Part shown: piece by piece, positions 1-11,082 of the stretch | Numbering within the stretch: the stretch's first letter is position 1 | How the letters are laid out: each line of letters opens with the position of its first letter | Assembly: GCA_010405405.1 (NCBI GenBank) | Contig: MU004237.1 | Location: 1,809,345 to 1,873,344 of the forward strand | Origin: Microthyrium microscopicum | Taxonomy: Eukaryota; Ascomycota; Dothideomycetes; Microthyriales; Microthyriaceae | Reading direction: 5' to 3' | Length of the DNA: 64,000 nucleotides | Program-made: the position numbers and the translations under genes | Notes under the pieces: generated by a model | Databases searched by the model: none | What the model saw: only the letters and a program-made list of their open reading frames with translations | Told to the model about the DNA's origin: nothing

Positions 1-735
1 GATGTATAAACCATGCCTCCCGAACGATGAATACGATATAGCCACGCCTTCCACAAAACTTATGCCTACTTGCTAGCAAGGCAGTTATCATCGTGGCGTT
101 CTACCACGGAATTTCGCTTAAGGTCATACGGGCGACTTCTCCTGTCGTAGCTGCAGCTTTTCGCTTGAGCATACTAGTTGCGCTCTGAATCTCAACCTCA
201 CGGGATTGTTTAAGCCTCTCTCACACGCATCAAATGTCCTAATCTTATCCAGCATACCACGTCAGTCAAATTCAGTCTCTTCCACCGTCAATGACTAAAG
301 TACGCCTAATTATAGACTTAACAATCGAGTATGCGTCCGATGCTACATGCAGACGAATTTTACTTCCTGCAGGAGTATAAGGAACCAACGCCACGAGACA
401 AGGTTTCGAAAGACGACCAAGGTAAAACTCGAACATTCATTCTCGACCATCATCGGTTCATTGTCTTGTAATGTCTCTAGAGTGCAAGGGTTAGTCCTAT
501 CATGAAGAAGCAGCCTGAACATCAAAAGAAATCTTTCGGCTATTCACCATGTTCAGCCTCGTATCATGTCGGGGAGAGTCATTGTCAAGCGTCCTTCATT
601 CTCTAGCGTAACTACAGCCTGATGGGATAGTTCTCTTCTGGGAGAGAAAAGAGACGGCAGAACAAACGGCAGAAAGGAGCGGCAGAGGATGAATATTCTT
701 CAGATACTAATGGTTACCTAAAGGTACCAAAGAGA
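1..735. other. Intergenic region upstream of laccase
   Basis: I see no convincing coding region, RNA gene or repeat here. The only long frames are short and lack the codon character of the neighbouring genes. The right end is the laccase promoter. Confidence 0.5.
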
Positions 736-743
736 TATAAAAG
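736..743 (+). promoter_or_regulatory. TATA box of the laccase gene
   Basis: The octamer TATAAAAG lies about 90 bases before the laccase ATG at 828, a normal spacing for a TATA element in a regulated fungal gene. No other core element is clear. Confidence 0.5.
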
Positions 744-827
744 GACTGGTTGGTCGTACGTGCTTTGATAGATCAAGACTTCAGAACTCAAGCAATTATA
801 TCTACTGTCATATCTCGGTAAACAATC

Positions 828-2842
828 ATGTTACTGTCTACTAAAGTCTTCACTTATATTCTTCCATTTGCTAGTGCTATATCCGCTAGTTATCTTCCCG
901 ATGTGTCTTATGCACAGGGACCAGATCTCGTAAAGAGACAAGTTCTTCCATCTTGCAACACTCCCGCCAACAGAACTTGCTGGACGGCTGGCTTTGACAC
1001 CAGCACTAATGTAAGTTTATCAACTCTAACAATTCTCCAATCATATGGCTGGTGCTCTGAACACTTCTGTTCCAACGGGGTAGAATGAAATATGAATGGC
1101 ATTAGTTTCCGCTGCCAACATCCCATGAAGATTATATACTGACGATTTTCCAGTACTACCAAAAATGGCCAGCAACAGGTCAACAACTCACATATGACTT
1201 GAGAATTACAAATGGAACCTGCAATCCAGATGGACACAGCTCAAAGACTTGCTTTCTTGTGAATGGCCAATATCCTGGACCTGCGATTCGTGCTTCCTGG
1301 GGAGACTCCGTCCGAGTCACAGTTCACAATGATTTGCAAATCAATGGAACTTCTATTCACTTTCATGGCTTGCGCCAGTTCCAGACATGTCAAAATGATG
1401 GCACAAACGGAGTGACAGAATGCCCTATAGCTCCTGGAGAGAGTCGGAGCTACCAATGGACGGCAACAGAATATGGCACGTCTTGGTATCATAGTCATCA
1501 TTCGGTTAGCGTTCCATGCCTCTGCTTCGAAGCCGATTTCCTAATTGTCGCAGGTTCAATACAGTCAAGGTATTCTTGGTCCTATCATAATCGATGGCCC
1601 AACAACTCAAAACTATGACCAAGATCTTGGTGAGTTACCAAGACCATTCCAATCAATACCGGAGCCCAATCTAATAATGCCTTAGGCGCTCTACCATTGA
1701 CTGATTGGTACTATGATGATACATTCATGCTCCTCTGGAGAGCTTTGTACGGAGGCGGAGCGCCACCCCCAGCACAGAACGTTCTTGTCAATGGCAGCAT
1801 GATCGACGGTTTTGGCCATGGCAAGTATTCTGTCATCAACGTGGTAAAGGGTCAGACATACAAACTTCGCCTCATCAACGCTGCGACAGACACACTGTTC
1901 CATGTATCAATGGATAATCATCCATTCACTGTGGTGGGCGCAGATTTTGTTGCCGTCGATCCATATCAGACGACAGATCTGAAGATGAACATCGGCCAAC
2001 GCTACGATATTGTCTTCACAGCAAACCAGACGGCCTCTAATTACTGGCTTCGTGTTCGACCCGGCGCTGCCGTCTGTGGATCACCACAAATATACAACGC
2101 TACTCACTCAGATGTAGTCGTTGGCGCCATCCTTCGCTATAGCGGAGCTCCCGCAGCAAACCCGACGTCCACTGGCTATACTATGGCAGCGACTTGTGAA
2201 GACGAAACCTACTCCAACCACCTCAAGCTCAACGTCCCGTCCACCACATTTGCAGCCCAAGAGAAGCCAATCGACATAACTCTCGGAACTGGCCCCAAAA
2301 ACATCGCAAACTGGTTCATTAACGGCAGCTCCCTCGACGTCGACTGGCAGAATCCCACCCTCGCCTACATCTTGAACGGTACAACCAACTACCCCAAGTC
2401 CGAAAACGTCTTCCTCATGCCGCAGGCAAACGCATGGTATTTCTGGGTCATCATCAATCCTGCAACACCACCACTGCCGCATCCAGTACATCTGCACGGC
2501 CACGACTTTTACAAGTTGGGCTCTGGAACTGGGCCATTCCCAGGCGTTTCAGCGCTGAACTTTAACAATCCGATGCGAAGAGATGTGTCGACGTTGCCGG
2601 GTAGTGCGACGGGCGGATGGTTGGTTTTTGGCTTCCCGGCTGATAATCCAGGTGTTTGGCTTACGCATTGCCATATTGCATGGCATGTGTCTGAAGGATT
2701 TGGCATGCAGTTTGTGGAGCGTGCTACGGAGATTCCTGGGACGATTGGGCAGGTTGATGAGTTTAATCAGGGTTGTCTCGATTGGAGGAATTATTGGAAT
2801 AAGCCAGGTCGTCTGGGAGTTGATGAAGACTCTGGTGTCTGA
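828..2842 (+). CDS. Secreted ascomycete laccase (multicopper oxidase)
   Basis: Oxidises phenols and reduces oxygen to water outside the cell. Four exons: 828-1010, 1154-1504, 1554-1629 and 1686-2842, giving 588 residues, the usual laccase size. The N terminus is a hydrophobic signal peptide, followed by a Lys-Arg site (VKR then QVLPSC) that suggests Kex2 removal of a short propeptide. The four copper-binding stretches are all present: HFHGLRQ near residue 130, WYHSHH near 173, HPVHLHGHDF near 468 and HCHIAWHVSEGFGMQF near 531. The protein ends in DSGV, the short C-terminal plug known in ascomycete laccases, where it reaches into the trinuclear copper site. Introns are 143, 49 and 56 bases with canonical borders. 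A TATA box precedes it. It could belong to melanin or quinone chemistry or to lignin or phenol breakdown; the sequence cannot decide. Confidence 0.95.
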
Positions 2843-3138
2843 TGCTGTCAGGTACCGTTACCAAGTTCGGTTGTGTTGGGACAAGGCGTTCAGGTATGAT
2901 GGTTTTTTGTTGGGCTGACATAGGATTAACCAAAACGTTCTTTTTCTTTAATGCCGTTTTGAGGATATTCGATCTTGATCAGTTAGTGTTCAGTGACCCA
3001 GAGGCTCAAGTTAGCATAATCAGATATGGACCTAGTCACGACGCATGGAGCCTACACAGGCTTAATAGGCAACACTGCAGCATTGCTGATGACTTGCCAC
3101 CCAAATCTAGGGAGATACTAACAATCCAAGAGCTATGC

Positions 3139-3351
3139 CAACGGCACGGCAAAATAAATGGCGTACTCCCATCAACTCTAATGGCGCCCAGACGCTACGG
3201 TCTGTTATCGAGTGCTTTATTTGCCATAAAGGGCGTTCGCATTGGGAATATTTATTAGATACGATGGGGATTAAAGCACCTTTTGGTTAGCAGCGCTGGT
3301 GGTAGCCATTAGAGCTGATGGGAGTACGCCATTTATTTTGCCATGCCGTTG
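3139..3351. mobile_element. MITE-like inverted-repeat element, 213 bp
   Basis: Bases 3139-3184 and 3306-3351 are 46-base inverted repeats with two mismatches, enclosing about 120 unique bases. The outer ends read CAACGGC and GCCGTTG. CTATGC immediately flanks both ends (3133-3138 and 3352-3357), a likely target duplication of 6 bases; if the border is shifted by one base it becomes 7-8 bases with a mismatch. There is no transposase. A non-autonomous DNA transposon is the best reading, superfamily uncertain. It lies between the laccase and the transcription factor. Confidence 0.75.
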
Positions 3352-3775
3352 CTATGCGTTCGTAGCTTTCTCAACGTATCTGAAGGTGAAAGATCTTGCC
3401 TTGAATTGCACTAGTGAATAGGGGTAAGTTAGTGGCGAGACTCGGATCCGATCTCGGGATGTGGTCCACCAGTGCCGCAAGGACCCGGTGGCCACCCGAC
3501 TACTCACTCAACGGCGTAAGCTTCGCTATTCCCTACTACTCGTGAGGATATTGAAGGCTGATGCACGAAGTGATGGCCAATCCGTTCGCTGAACGGATGG
3601 AAGTCGACCCGAAAGCCGACATACGTTGAATTGAGACGACCTGGTGGGCTTCGTCACCAGATTCTGTAACCTGTTAACAAAGGAGCTTCAAGACAGCAGG
3701 ACCACAAGCCGATTTCTAGGAAAACACATTGACTGGTGTGTTTTAACTACAAGAAAACACAGGCTCAACCTCCCG
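3352..3775. other. Leader region of the transcription factor gene
   Basis: A reading frame enters the factor gene from an ATG at 3644, but the 44 residues before 3776 do not resemble the family, so I read this stretch as 5' leader and promoter. No other feature is visible. Confidence 0.4.
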
Positions 3776-6301
3776 ATGTTCCAATGTGGAGTATGCAAAT
3801 CCGGATACGATCGATCGGACCACTTGATCCGACATATTCGAAGTCATACCAAACAGCGTCCATTCGTTTGTTCAGTCTGCACGAAAGGCTTTGCTAGACA
3901 GGATCTTCTGAAACGACATCTAGGAACCCACAACAGAGACGAATCAACCACGTCTGATAGGGAGACTCCTGTCATCAATCAATCAGGACGACCAAGTCAA
4001 CGCGTTCAGCAAGCATGTCGTTCCTGCGCGGCAAAGAAGCTGAAGTGCTCGGAGCTAAAGCCTTGTGGGCGCTGTATAGAAAAGAATGTTCGATGCGAGT
4101 TTGAAGCAGAGGAAGAAGTGTCAGGTGAGGATGAGACTATACAGCATATCACTGAGCTGCTCCCGTCACAGCCAGGAGACAATTCGTTTGATCAACTTGG
4201 GCAGCCTACGGAACAAGTTGTTCGATCTGGGCTCGAGTTCCAAAATGGCCCTTTGGAGTCCAACGCAGCTCCATCTCTGAAGGCGAATATGCAAGCAGAC
4301 CAGTTGTATACATCTGAAGACGACTTCATGACTGGCATTCTGTATGGGACTTTAAACATTCCAGATATTGGTGAATTTCTACAACAGGATTCGGAATCAA
4401 CACTTGGAGACCTTGATTTCTCATTTCTGAATGAAATGAACTCATTCAACTCCAATCCCCAAGTTTCTCTGCCGTCACTGTCACCAAGCTCCTCTTCAAG
4501 TCCTCAACCAAAAACCGTGGGTTTTGGCAGAGAAGCCTTCCGCAAATCTAGCGTCCACACCAGCTGGGAACCTAGCCTTGACGACAATCGCAGGCTAGAA
4601 TATCCGAATTTGATACTTCAAAAGAAGCTCATACCACAAGATATTCGTTGCTCCTTTGACAGCTCTCTGCTTCGGAGCAAAAGCATATCTTTGCTAACGA
4701 GAGACCGGATTCTGGCCATGATTTTGCGTTCATCATGTAGTTCAGCTACGGAACGTATCCTCAGGTCTTTCCCTTCACTTGAAGTGCTCAATGGTCTTAT
4801 ACAAGTCGCTTTTTATCACATGAGCGAGAATCAAGTCATTCCATTCATACATGTCCCTTCCATTGATCTCGACAATCAACGACCTGAATTTCTAGGGGCT
4901 GTCATAGCATATGCATCTGTTTATTCTCCTTCCCAGCCAGTACAAAAATTCGGATATGCTCTACAGGAGATAGTACGTGGATCAATATTAATATTGGTAA
5001 GACTTATGTACAGTGTCCAGATGAAACACTAAACTTTCCAGGTTGAAGAAAAGCATTCTACACTTCGAGAATCCGGAGTCTGCCAGGCTTTTTACATCCA
5101 ACTTGATCTAGCGTTGTACAGCTGCGTTAGTCGCAAGATGGAAATGGCAGAAGGCTATTCTATGCTAGGAACCACCATGCTTCGACATGGCAAACTGCTT
5201 TCTGAGGAAGCTTATTCCTCTCCAGGAAAAATCTTGGCAATGCCAGATCTTACCATTCAGCAGAAGTGGCTCATGTGGGCCGAACAGGAGACTCAAAAGC
5301 GGCTCGGCTACTTTGCTATGACTCTGGATGCGCATAACTCGATTGTCCGGAAGACCAAGACGCTCTTTTCCTATGCAGAATTGAGAGCACCTCTTCCTTC
5401 ATGCAAACAACTTTGGGAAGCGGAGACAGCGACCTCTTGGCTTAACATTCTGCAACAAGATGTCCAAATGCCAATTGAGCAACCACTCTCCTTATACAAA
5501 ATCCTCCGCCAACCACAGCTCATTGCCCCCCAAAAGTTCAATATAGACATGAAATCCGCCTCGATCATTTATCTAGCAGGTCTCTGGTCGTTGATCTCCG
5601 AATATCAGCAAATGATCTGCATTATCCCCAGCACACAACAAAACAACGACTTCGTAATGAACTCAAGACATGCAGACCTAACCTCCAATCTAGAATTGTT
5701 CAAAATTGAGTCTGCCAATCTTGGAGCGGATTTCCCTGAAGTGTTGATTCAGCAAGAGCTCATGTCACTACATCTAAATGCTCCCCTATATTCGCTCTCC
5801 TATTTCGTCGGGATGGGAAGTGAGGTAAAGGCACAGAAAGCATCACCTACTGCCCATCAATGGTTTGAGAGCCCAAAGTCTCGTGTCGCATTATGGCATT
5901 GTGGGCAGATATTTCGAGCCGCTTGGCTTTTCAAGCCCAAAAAACTTGCTGAGATACACGTCCTCGCTCTCTACCAGGCTACGCTGGTTTTATGGGTCTG
6001 GGCTTTACTTCGCAAAGCGCAAGGAAATCTCACTGCCTCGAGCAAAGAAAGGGTCATGCTGGACGGTGAAGAGACACTGATGACCACGAAATTCCTAAAG
6101 TCATATCCTGCTGAGCCAGGTCTAACCAGTGAATCTGGTAGCTTTCTCTCGTTAGATAACCCAGTGATAGCTCCTGATATCGCAAACGCGATCATTCAAA
6201 AGAACTGGAACTCACAGCAGATGCCGCGGACGGCAGAAGAAGCATCACGAATGCTGCAGAGCTTCTCTAGCATATGTAGGGAGAAATTTGATATTCCCTG
6301 A
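3776..6301 (+). CDS. C2H2 plus Zn2Cys6 fungal transcription factor
   Basis: DNA-binding regulator, presumably nuclear. Exons 3776-4996 and 5042-6301 give 826 residues. Two C2H2 fingers come first (C4, C7, H20, H24 and C32, C35, H48, H52), then a Zn2Cys6 cluster (C81, C84, C91, C97, C100, C107), a Ser/Pro-rich linker, and a long C-terminal region like the fungal-specific transcription factor domain (LQEIVR near the intron, then RKMEMAEGYS). I chose ATG 3776 because the first finger follows at once; an in-frame ATG at 3644 would add 44 unlikely residues. The intron is 45 bases (donor GTAAGA at 4997, branch ACTAAAC). A second donor at 4973 is also in frame, but the longer exon fits the family better. 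Targets are unknown; the neighbouring laccase, cupin and NmrA genes are candidates by position only. Confidence 0.88.
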
Positions 6302-6365
6302 ATTTCATCGATTCGATTGAAAATGCGGATTCGCTTCTATTGATTTCAAAACATCCAAATCCTAT

Positions 6366-6890
6366 CTAATACTGCCATTCATCAATAAGCTTCTTCTCCC
6401 CAACATGTACAGCATCCGCGGCAGCCTGTATGAAAACTACCCAGCGTGCCCATCCATTATTCGGCGTAACATTCACCCAACCATGCATCGTAGCCCTCTG
6501 CACAAGGCTATCGCCTGTTTTGACGACCCTCCTTTCGCCCGAGTCCAAATGTACTTCAATTTCACCTTCAATGACCACTAGAACGTCCAGTGTCATTGTT
6601 CGATGCATTGGCGCACCACCGACCCCCGCGCCAGGCTTCAGCGACATGAGGCAAATTGATGTGCCATTGTCCGGGCAGATGCGACGAGTGGAGGAGAACA
6701 TTGGTTGTAAGCGATCATGTTCATACTGCCCGATGTCGTTTTCAGTGGAGAGATCTATTGGAAATTTGTGGCTTGAGTAGATGAGTCGGATGTCGCCGAT
6801 TGGAATGTCTCTCTTTGCTGGCCGTTCTGTGAGTTTGTTGGAGAATACTGCTTTTCCTTCGGCGTTGTGGGTTGTGATGTGGAGAGACAT
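6366..6890 (-). CDS. Small single-domain cupin protein
   Basis: One exon, 174 residues. The centre carries the cupin pattern: GAPMHRTMTLDVLVVIEGE, then a GDSLVQRATMHGWVN stretch, which is the two-motif barrel of the cupin_2 class with its metal-facing histidines. The MHRT...D form with GDxxVQR..MHxW recalls small fungal cupins found in secondary-metabolite and oxidative gene groups. No signal peptide is seen, so it is likely cytosolic. It ends 64 bases from the 3' end of the transcription factor (convergent) and its start lies 293 bases from the NmrA-like gene (divergent, shared promoter). Substrate unknown; it could be an isomerase, a dioxygenase or a binding protein. Confidence 0.82.
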   Translation of the reverse strand: MSLHITTHNAEGKAVFSNKLTERPAKRDIPIGDIRLIYSSHKFPIDLSTENDIGQYEHDRLQPMFSSTRRICPDNGTSICLMSLKPGAGVGGAPMHRTMTLDVLVVIEGEIEVHLDSGERRVVKTGDSLVQRATMHGWVNVTPNNGWARWVVFIQAAADAVHVGEKKLIDEWQY

Positions 6891-7183
6891 GTTGCAACGA
6901 CGAGTGACAGAGACTTTGCTGCTTTGGGGTAATTTGAAGCAGTGTTTCTGGAAGGATGAGTGCTGGAGAGAGGTGAGGCCTTGATTCTGAAGTATTTATC
7001 TCCCTCACATCGGCTTGTGGCCATCCTGTCAACGCCAGATCGGGTCCTCCACTTGGATAGATGTCCGGCATTTTCGGGACCACTTCGAAAGTTTGCGTAT
7101 AAAACTGACAGGCAGCCGGTCAATTGAAAACACTCAGCAACAAACCTCCGTCATACCAGAATTTTCTCAATACAACATTCATC

Positions 7184-8009
7184 ATGGAAACTGTCCTAGT
7201 CGTCGGCTCTACCGGCAACATCGGCACAGCAGCCGTCAAAGGTGCTCTGAACGCCGGCTACAAAGTGCTAGCAATCGTACGAAATTCGACATCCGCGAAC
7301 AAGTTATTTCAAAATGCCGGAAAGGAAGGTATAACCACCGTTGAAGCCGACATCATGTCCGACAATGGCATCCAGTCTGTGGTCGAACAAGTGACGGCCG
7401 GCAAACTTCCCGCATTCCAGCATGTATACTCAACTGGTTAGTACTCTTCAGTCCACAACTGCAGCCATGTGCTGTGCTAACGAGCTTTATAGTTGGCGGT
7501 TTATATGAGGAGACTGCCTTGAAGAACGTCACCGCTAAACAGATGCGTGACGCAATGAATCAAAATTTTACACCAAATTTATGTAAGGCTTCGAAACAAT
7601 CCATGCGATGCCATAAAAAAGCTGACGTATAGCAGACGCATACATTGCTACCATTCCCTATCTCTTGGAGCAGAACAACCCGAGCAGCACCTGGACGTTG
7701 TGCACAGGTGCTCAAGGCGACTACGGATTTCGCGCCGTGCCTGCCATGACGGCAGGGTCTTTGTTCTCCATGGCAGTATCGGCGTGTCGTGAGCTTCACG
7801 AAACGAATATCCGCTTCAACGAAGTTTACCTCGCCTTCCGAGTTGAAATTGATTCCAGCGCGGAGAAGTCAGCGTCAATGAAGGCTTCTGACTTTGCGAA
7901 GAACTATCAGGCGATCTTGGGCAATACTAGTGTGAGAGGATGCCGTGTTCGAGTGACAAATCATGAGGAAGTGACGAAGTTGAACTATGCACCGAAGTTG
8001 GATTTGTAG
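7184..8009 (+). CDS. NmrA-like NAD(P)-binding Rossmann protein
   Basis: Exons 7184-7436, 7493-7582 and 7633-8009 give 239 residues. The N terminus METVLVVGSTGNIGTAAVKG holds the GxTGxxG dinucleotide-binding loop of atypical short-chain dehydrogenases. The rest (STVGGLYEE, IPYLLEQ, WTLCTGAQGDYG) matches small fungal NmrA-family proteins. The catalytic YxxxK pair of classical SDRs is not evident, so a regulatory or weak reductase role is possible. ATG 7184 was chosen since it starts the first beta strand; 7124 is in frame but adds 20 unlikely residues. The last acceptor is a tandem TAGCAG, so the third exon may start at 7633 or 7636, changing one residue pair. Its stop lies 14 bases from the end of the convergent neighbour. 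Confidence 0.85.
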
Positions 8010-8023
8010 ATATATGTCCATGG

Positions 8024-8605
8024 TCAAGATGGGGTCGTTTTCATGAGGTCCATCAGATCCAATCCAAATCCAGTTGTTGAGTTGGCGTCAGATTTGCTCT
8101 TTGCTAGCATAGAATGCAAACTACTCTGTCTTTTGTTTTGCTGCTGTTTCTGTTTACGACTGAGTTTGGCTTGATTTTGCTTATCTTCCAGAGTCGCAGT
8201 TCCGGTTGTGATGGATGGGATCGGTTTGACAGAACCATCTCTTCCTTGTCCACGTCGAGCTGCTGGCACTGACAAAGGAAGTGCAGTGCGTGACTTGAAT
8301 CCACAAGCTCTACAATCGAAAATTACTGCCTTAGTCCTTGTGGTCGAACACGTGTCCGAGGAGCTTTGTCGTGTTCCTCGAGTTTCTGATTGAATGTGCA
8401 TGCCGCAGCGTTCATTGTCAACAAGGCTGCCACAGGAACCACAGGCTGCATATGTTGGAGTAATATCATGCGGCGAGTCGAAAGCCAGTTCCGAGTACTG
8501 CGACCGCAAATGCGCTGAGACAGCTGGAGATTTCGGTAGCAAACATCGTGACGCCGCGTCCAGGAAGCGCATTCGCGTCGCGACTAGATCATCCTGCTTT
8601 CCCAT
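8024..8605 (-). CDS. Rpr2/Snm1-type RNase P/MRP protein subunit
   Basis: One exon, 193 residues. The pattern fits the Rpr2/Rpp21/Snm1 family: an N-terminal helix rich in Arg and Leu (TRMRFLDAASRCLL), a zinc ribbon made by CGSCGS and CRACGF, and a basic tail (KLSRKQKQQQNKRQ). Family members bind the RNA of RNase P (pre-tRNA 5' processing) or RNase MRP (rRNA processing) in the nucleus or nucleolus. Whether this is the Rpr2 or the Snm1 paralogue cannot be settled by eye; the long insert between the two Cys pairs and the Lys/Gln-rich tail lean towards Snm1. The gene overlaps nothing but nearly touches the NmrA gene at its 3' end. Confidence 0.72.
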   Translation of the reverse strand: MGKQDDLVATRMRFLDAASRCLLPKSPAVSAHLRSQYSELAFDSPHDITPTYAACGSCGSLVDNERCGMHIQSETRGTRQSSSDTCSTTRTKAVIFDCRACGFKSRTALPLSVPAARRGQGRDGSVKPIPSITTGTATLEDKQNQAKLSRKQKQQQNKRQSSLHSMLAKSKSDANSTTGFGLDLMDLMKTTPS

Positions 8606-9063
8606 GATGGAAGGCTTTCATTGCAATCTTGAAAAGGCTCGTGACATGTCGAAACGTAGGAACAAGAGACGAAAACTTTTGTACGCTTCTGGAGGTGGTG
8701 TTGGAGAAAGGTGGGGGGCTAGGTAGCACCACTACAATACAACCACCATTGAAGTCTCTTAAGCCAGCTTGCTTCATCTATACTTTCACCTGTAAATCCC
8801 CGAGTCGATCCTGGGGTTCGGCAAGCTAAGGCAGATCCTGTTATAGCTAGCGACTTGTATTTGAGGTGCGCAAGTGGCGCTAGTCCAGCGAGGTCTCGAC
8901 AAAAAGCACGATCTTTCCCTCGAGGTTCAAACAAGCAGTATCAAACTTGATTGCCATGAATCACTGCGACATTTCAGCGCAATCTTTTTGGATTTCTCCA
9001 GAATCAAGAAGTCCGAAAGCTGTCATTCCATCAGACTCTTAACCGTCTCGTCGCCAATCAAAT
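8606..9063. other. Shared upstream region of two divergent RNA-processing genes
   Basis: The stretch separates the Rpr2/Snm1-like gene (minus) from DBR1 (plus) and must hold both promoters. No clear TATA box, uORF family or repeat stands out. Confidence 0.4.
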
Positions 9064-10771
9064 ATGGACGCCAATACCGAAGCTGTGCGAGTAGCCGTAG
9101 AAGGCTGCGTAGGTCCATCCTCCATCGAGTTATACCAACCACTAACAAAACCCTCAGGGCCATGGCAAACTCGACGACATCTACGCATCAGTCGCCCACT
9201 CTGCCGCGCTCAAGAATTGGCCCACCGTGGATCTGCTCATAATCTGCGGCGACTTCCAAGCAACCCGCAACGCCCAAGATCTCAACACCATGTCCGTCCC
9301 CATCAAATACCGCTCCATGGAAGATTTCCACAAGTACTACAGCGGTGAAAAAGTCGCCCCCTATCTCACCATCTTTATCGGCGGGAATCACGAAGCAGGC
9401 AGCCATCTACGCGAACTCTATCATGGGGGCTGGGTAGCGCCAAATATCTATTATATGGGTGCAGCGGATGTACTAAGCGTAGGTGGTCTAAGGATTGCGG
9501 GCATGTCGGGGATTTGGAAGGGCTTTGATTATCGAAAGGGGCATATTGAACGGTTGCCGTTTAGTCAGGATGAGGTGCGGAGTTTTTATCATGTGAGGGA
9601 GATGGATGTACGGAAGTTGTTGCAGATTCGGACACAGGTTGATGTTGGGCTGTCGCATGACTGGCCGGATGGGATGGAGTGGTTGGGGGATTATAAGCAT
9701 TTGTTTAAGATCAAGGCGCACTTTGTGGATGATGCGAATAGTGGGAAGTTGGGTAGTAAGGCGGCGACGTATGTGCTCGACTGGCTACGTCCTCCGCTTT
9801 GGCTGAGTGCTCATATGCATGTACGATATACGGCGGTCAAGAAGTTCGAAATGCAGGCACCAATCGGTGAAGCAAGCAACGCACCAGGGAAAGAGGCGAC
9901 CCAAACAGCAAATGCCTCAGCCCCGACTGAGCCAGAGACCAAGAACGAGGACGAAATCGACCTTGATATGGACATGGACGACGTTGATATCACTGAGCCT
10001 ACAGTAGCAGAACCTACGAAAGTAGACACGCCTCCTGCAGCAGTCCCAGAGGACATCCGCGCCCAACTACCCTCCTCCTTCGCCGCGCCCACCAAACCCA
10101 CAAACCTGCCCCGACCAACCGCAATAGGCAATACCACAACATCGTTCCTAGCTCTCGACAAACTCGTGCCTAATCACCACTTCCTCCAGCTCCTCGAAAT
10201 TACACCCACCACCCCATCTACCTCACCAACCACAACCCAACGGCCCCTAAAACTAACCTACGACCCCGAATGGCTCGCCATAACCCGCGCCTTCGCTCAA
10301 CACTCACCCCTCCAACCCTTCCCACCAGATCTCGGCACAGCCCACTACGCACCCCTCATAGACACAGAGAAATCGTGGGTTGACGAGCACATCACGTCCA
10401 AGGACAAACTAGTCGTCCCAGAAAACTTTGAACTCACAGCACCAGTACATGATGTGGAGTCTGGCGAGCGTGTAAAAGGCATGCCACGCGAGTACAGTAA
10501 TCCGCAGACGATAGCGTACTGTGAGATGCTAGATATACGGAACTGGTGGCATGAGGAGGAGGAAGTGCTTGTTGAGCGGTGGAAGAATCAGCCGGAGGAG
10601 GAAGAGGAGCAGGGGCATGGGTTTAGGGGTGGTAGAGGTGGTGGGAGAGGACGGGGACGAGGTCGTGGTGGGCAGGGAGGAGGGCGTGGGCGTGGGCAAG
10701 GACGAGGAGGTGGTCGGGGAGGGCTAGCGGGATTTCGAATTGGACTTGCTGGTGGGCCGGATTGGCGGTAG
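9064..10771 (+). CDS. DBR1: Lariat debranching enzyme
   Basis: Cleaves the 2'-5' bond of excised intron lariats in the nucleus. Exons 9064-9108 and 9158-10771 give 552 residues. The metallophosphoesterase motifs are in order: VEGC/GHGKLDDIY, LLIICGDFQATRN, IGGNHEAG, GLSHDWPDG and SAHMHVRY. A long acidic linker (EDEIDLDMDMDDVDI) leads to the DBR1 C-terminal domain, and the tail is an RGG/GRG-rich stretch likely to bind RNA. The only intron is 49 bases and splits the first metal-binding motif between its Cys and His. Apart from the RGG tail the domain order and length fit fungal DBR1 well. Confidence 0.95.
10621..10737 (+). repeat. RGG/GRG-coding low-complexity tract in DBR1
   Basis: Purine-rich, imperfect GGTGGTAGAGG-like units encode the Arg-Gly-rich tail of DBR1. 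Such tails commonly bind RNA and are arginine-methylated, which is inference here. Confidence 0.8.
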
Positions 10772-11082
10772 CTGAATTGAGGAGATAGAGTAGTGTGGTG
10801 TTTCTCATGGGTAGAAGTTTAGCGTGTGCTGTTTAGCCAGCGTATGATAAATGCAGTACCTATGAAAGAGAAGTTCAAGTTCGGCACAGTCAATTCATAA
10901 TCGTTATCATTACTATTATTTATTACTACGATAAATATATCGTTACAAGGTATGCACATCCTCCTGCATCCAAATCAGTTCTGCCATATAAAGCAGCGTA
11001 GTCTTCTCATGAGCCATCAGTACTGCTCAGTCTCTAGCGACTACGCGACGCTTAGTTGTAATCATACACATCATAGCCTCCC
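10772..11082. other. Spacer between convergent genes
   Basis: AT-rich 3' flank shared by DBR1 and the next minus-strand gene. No coding or structural signal is seen. Confidence 0.5.

Noticed and set aside
2842-3258. 138-codon plus-strand frame after the laccase
   Set aside because: It runs through the left arm of the MITE, has no domain, and lacks coding character; probably laccase 3' flank.
3644-3775. In-frame N-terminal extension of the transcription factor
   Set aside because: The 44 residues do not resemble related factors, and the first zinc finger starts right after ATG 3776.
6742-7123. Two overlapping minus-strand frames upstream of the cupin gene
   Set aside because: Pro/Ser-rich without domain; they occupy the cupin leader and the shared promoter.
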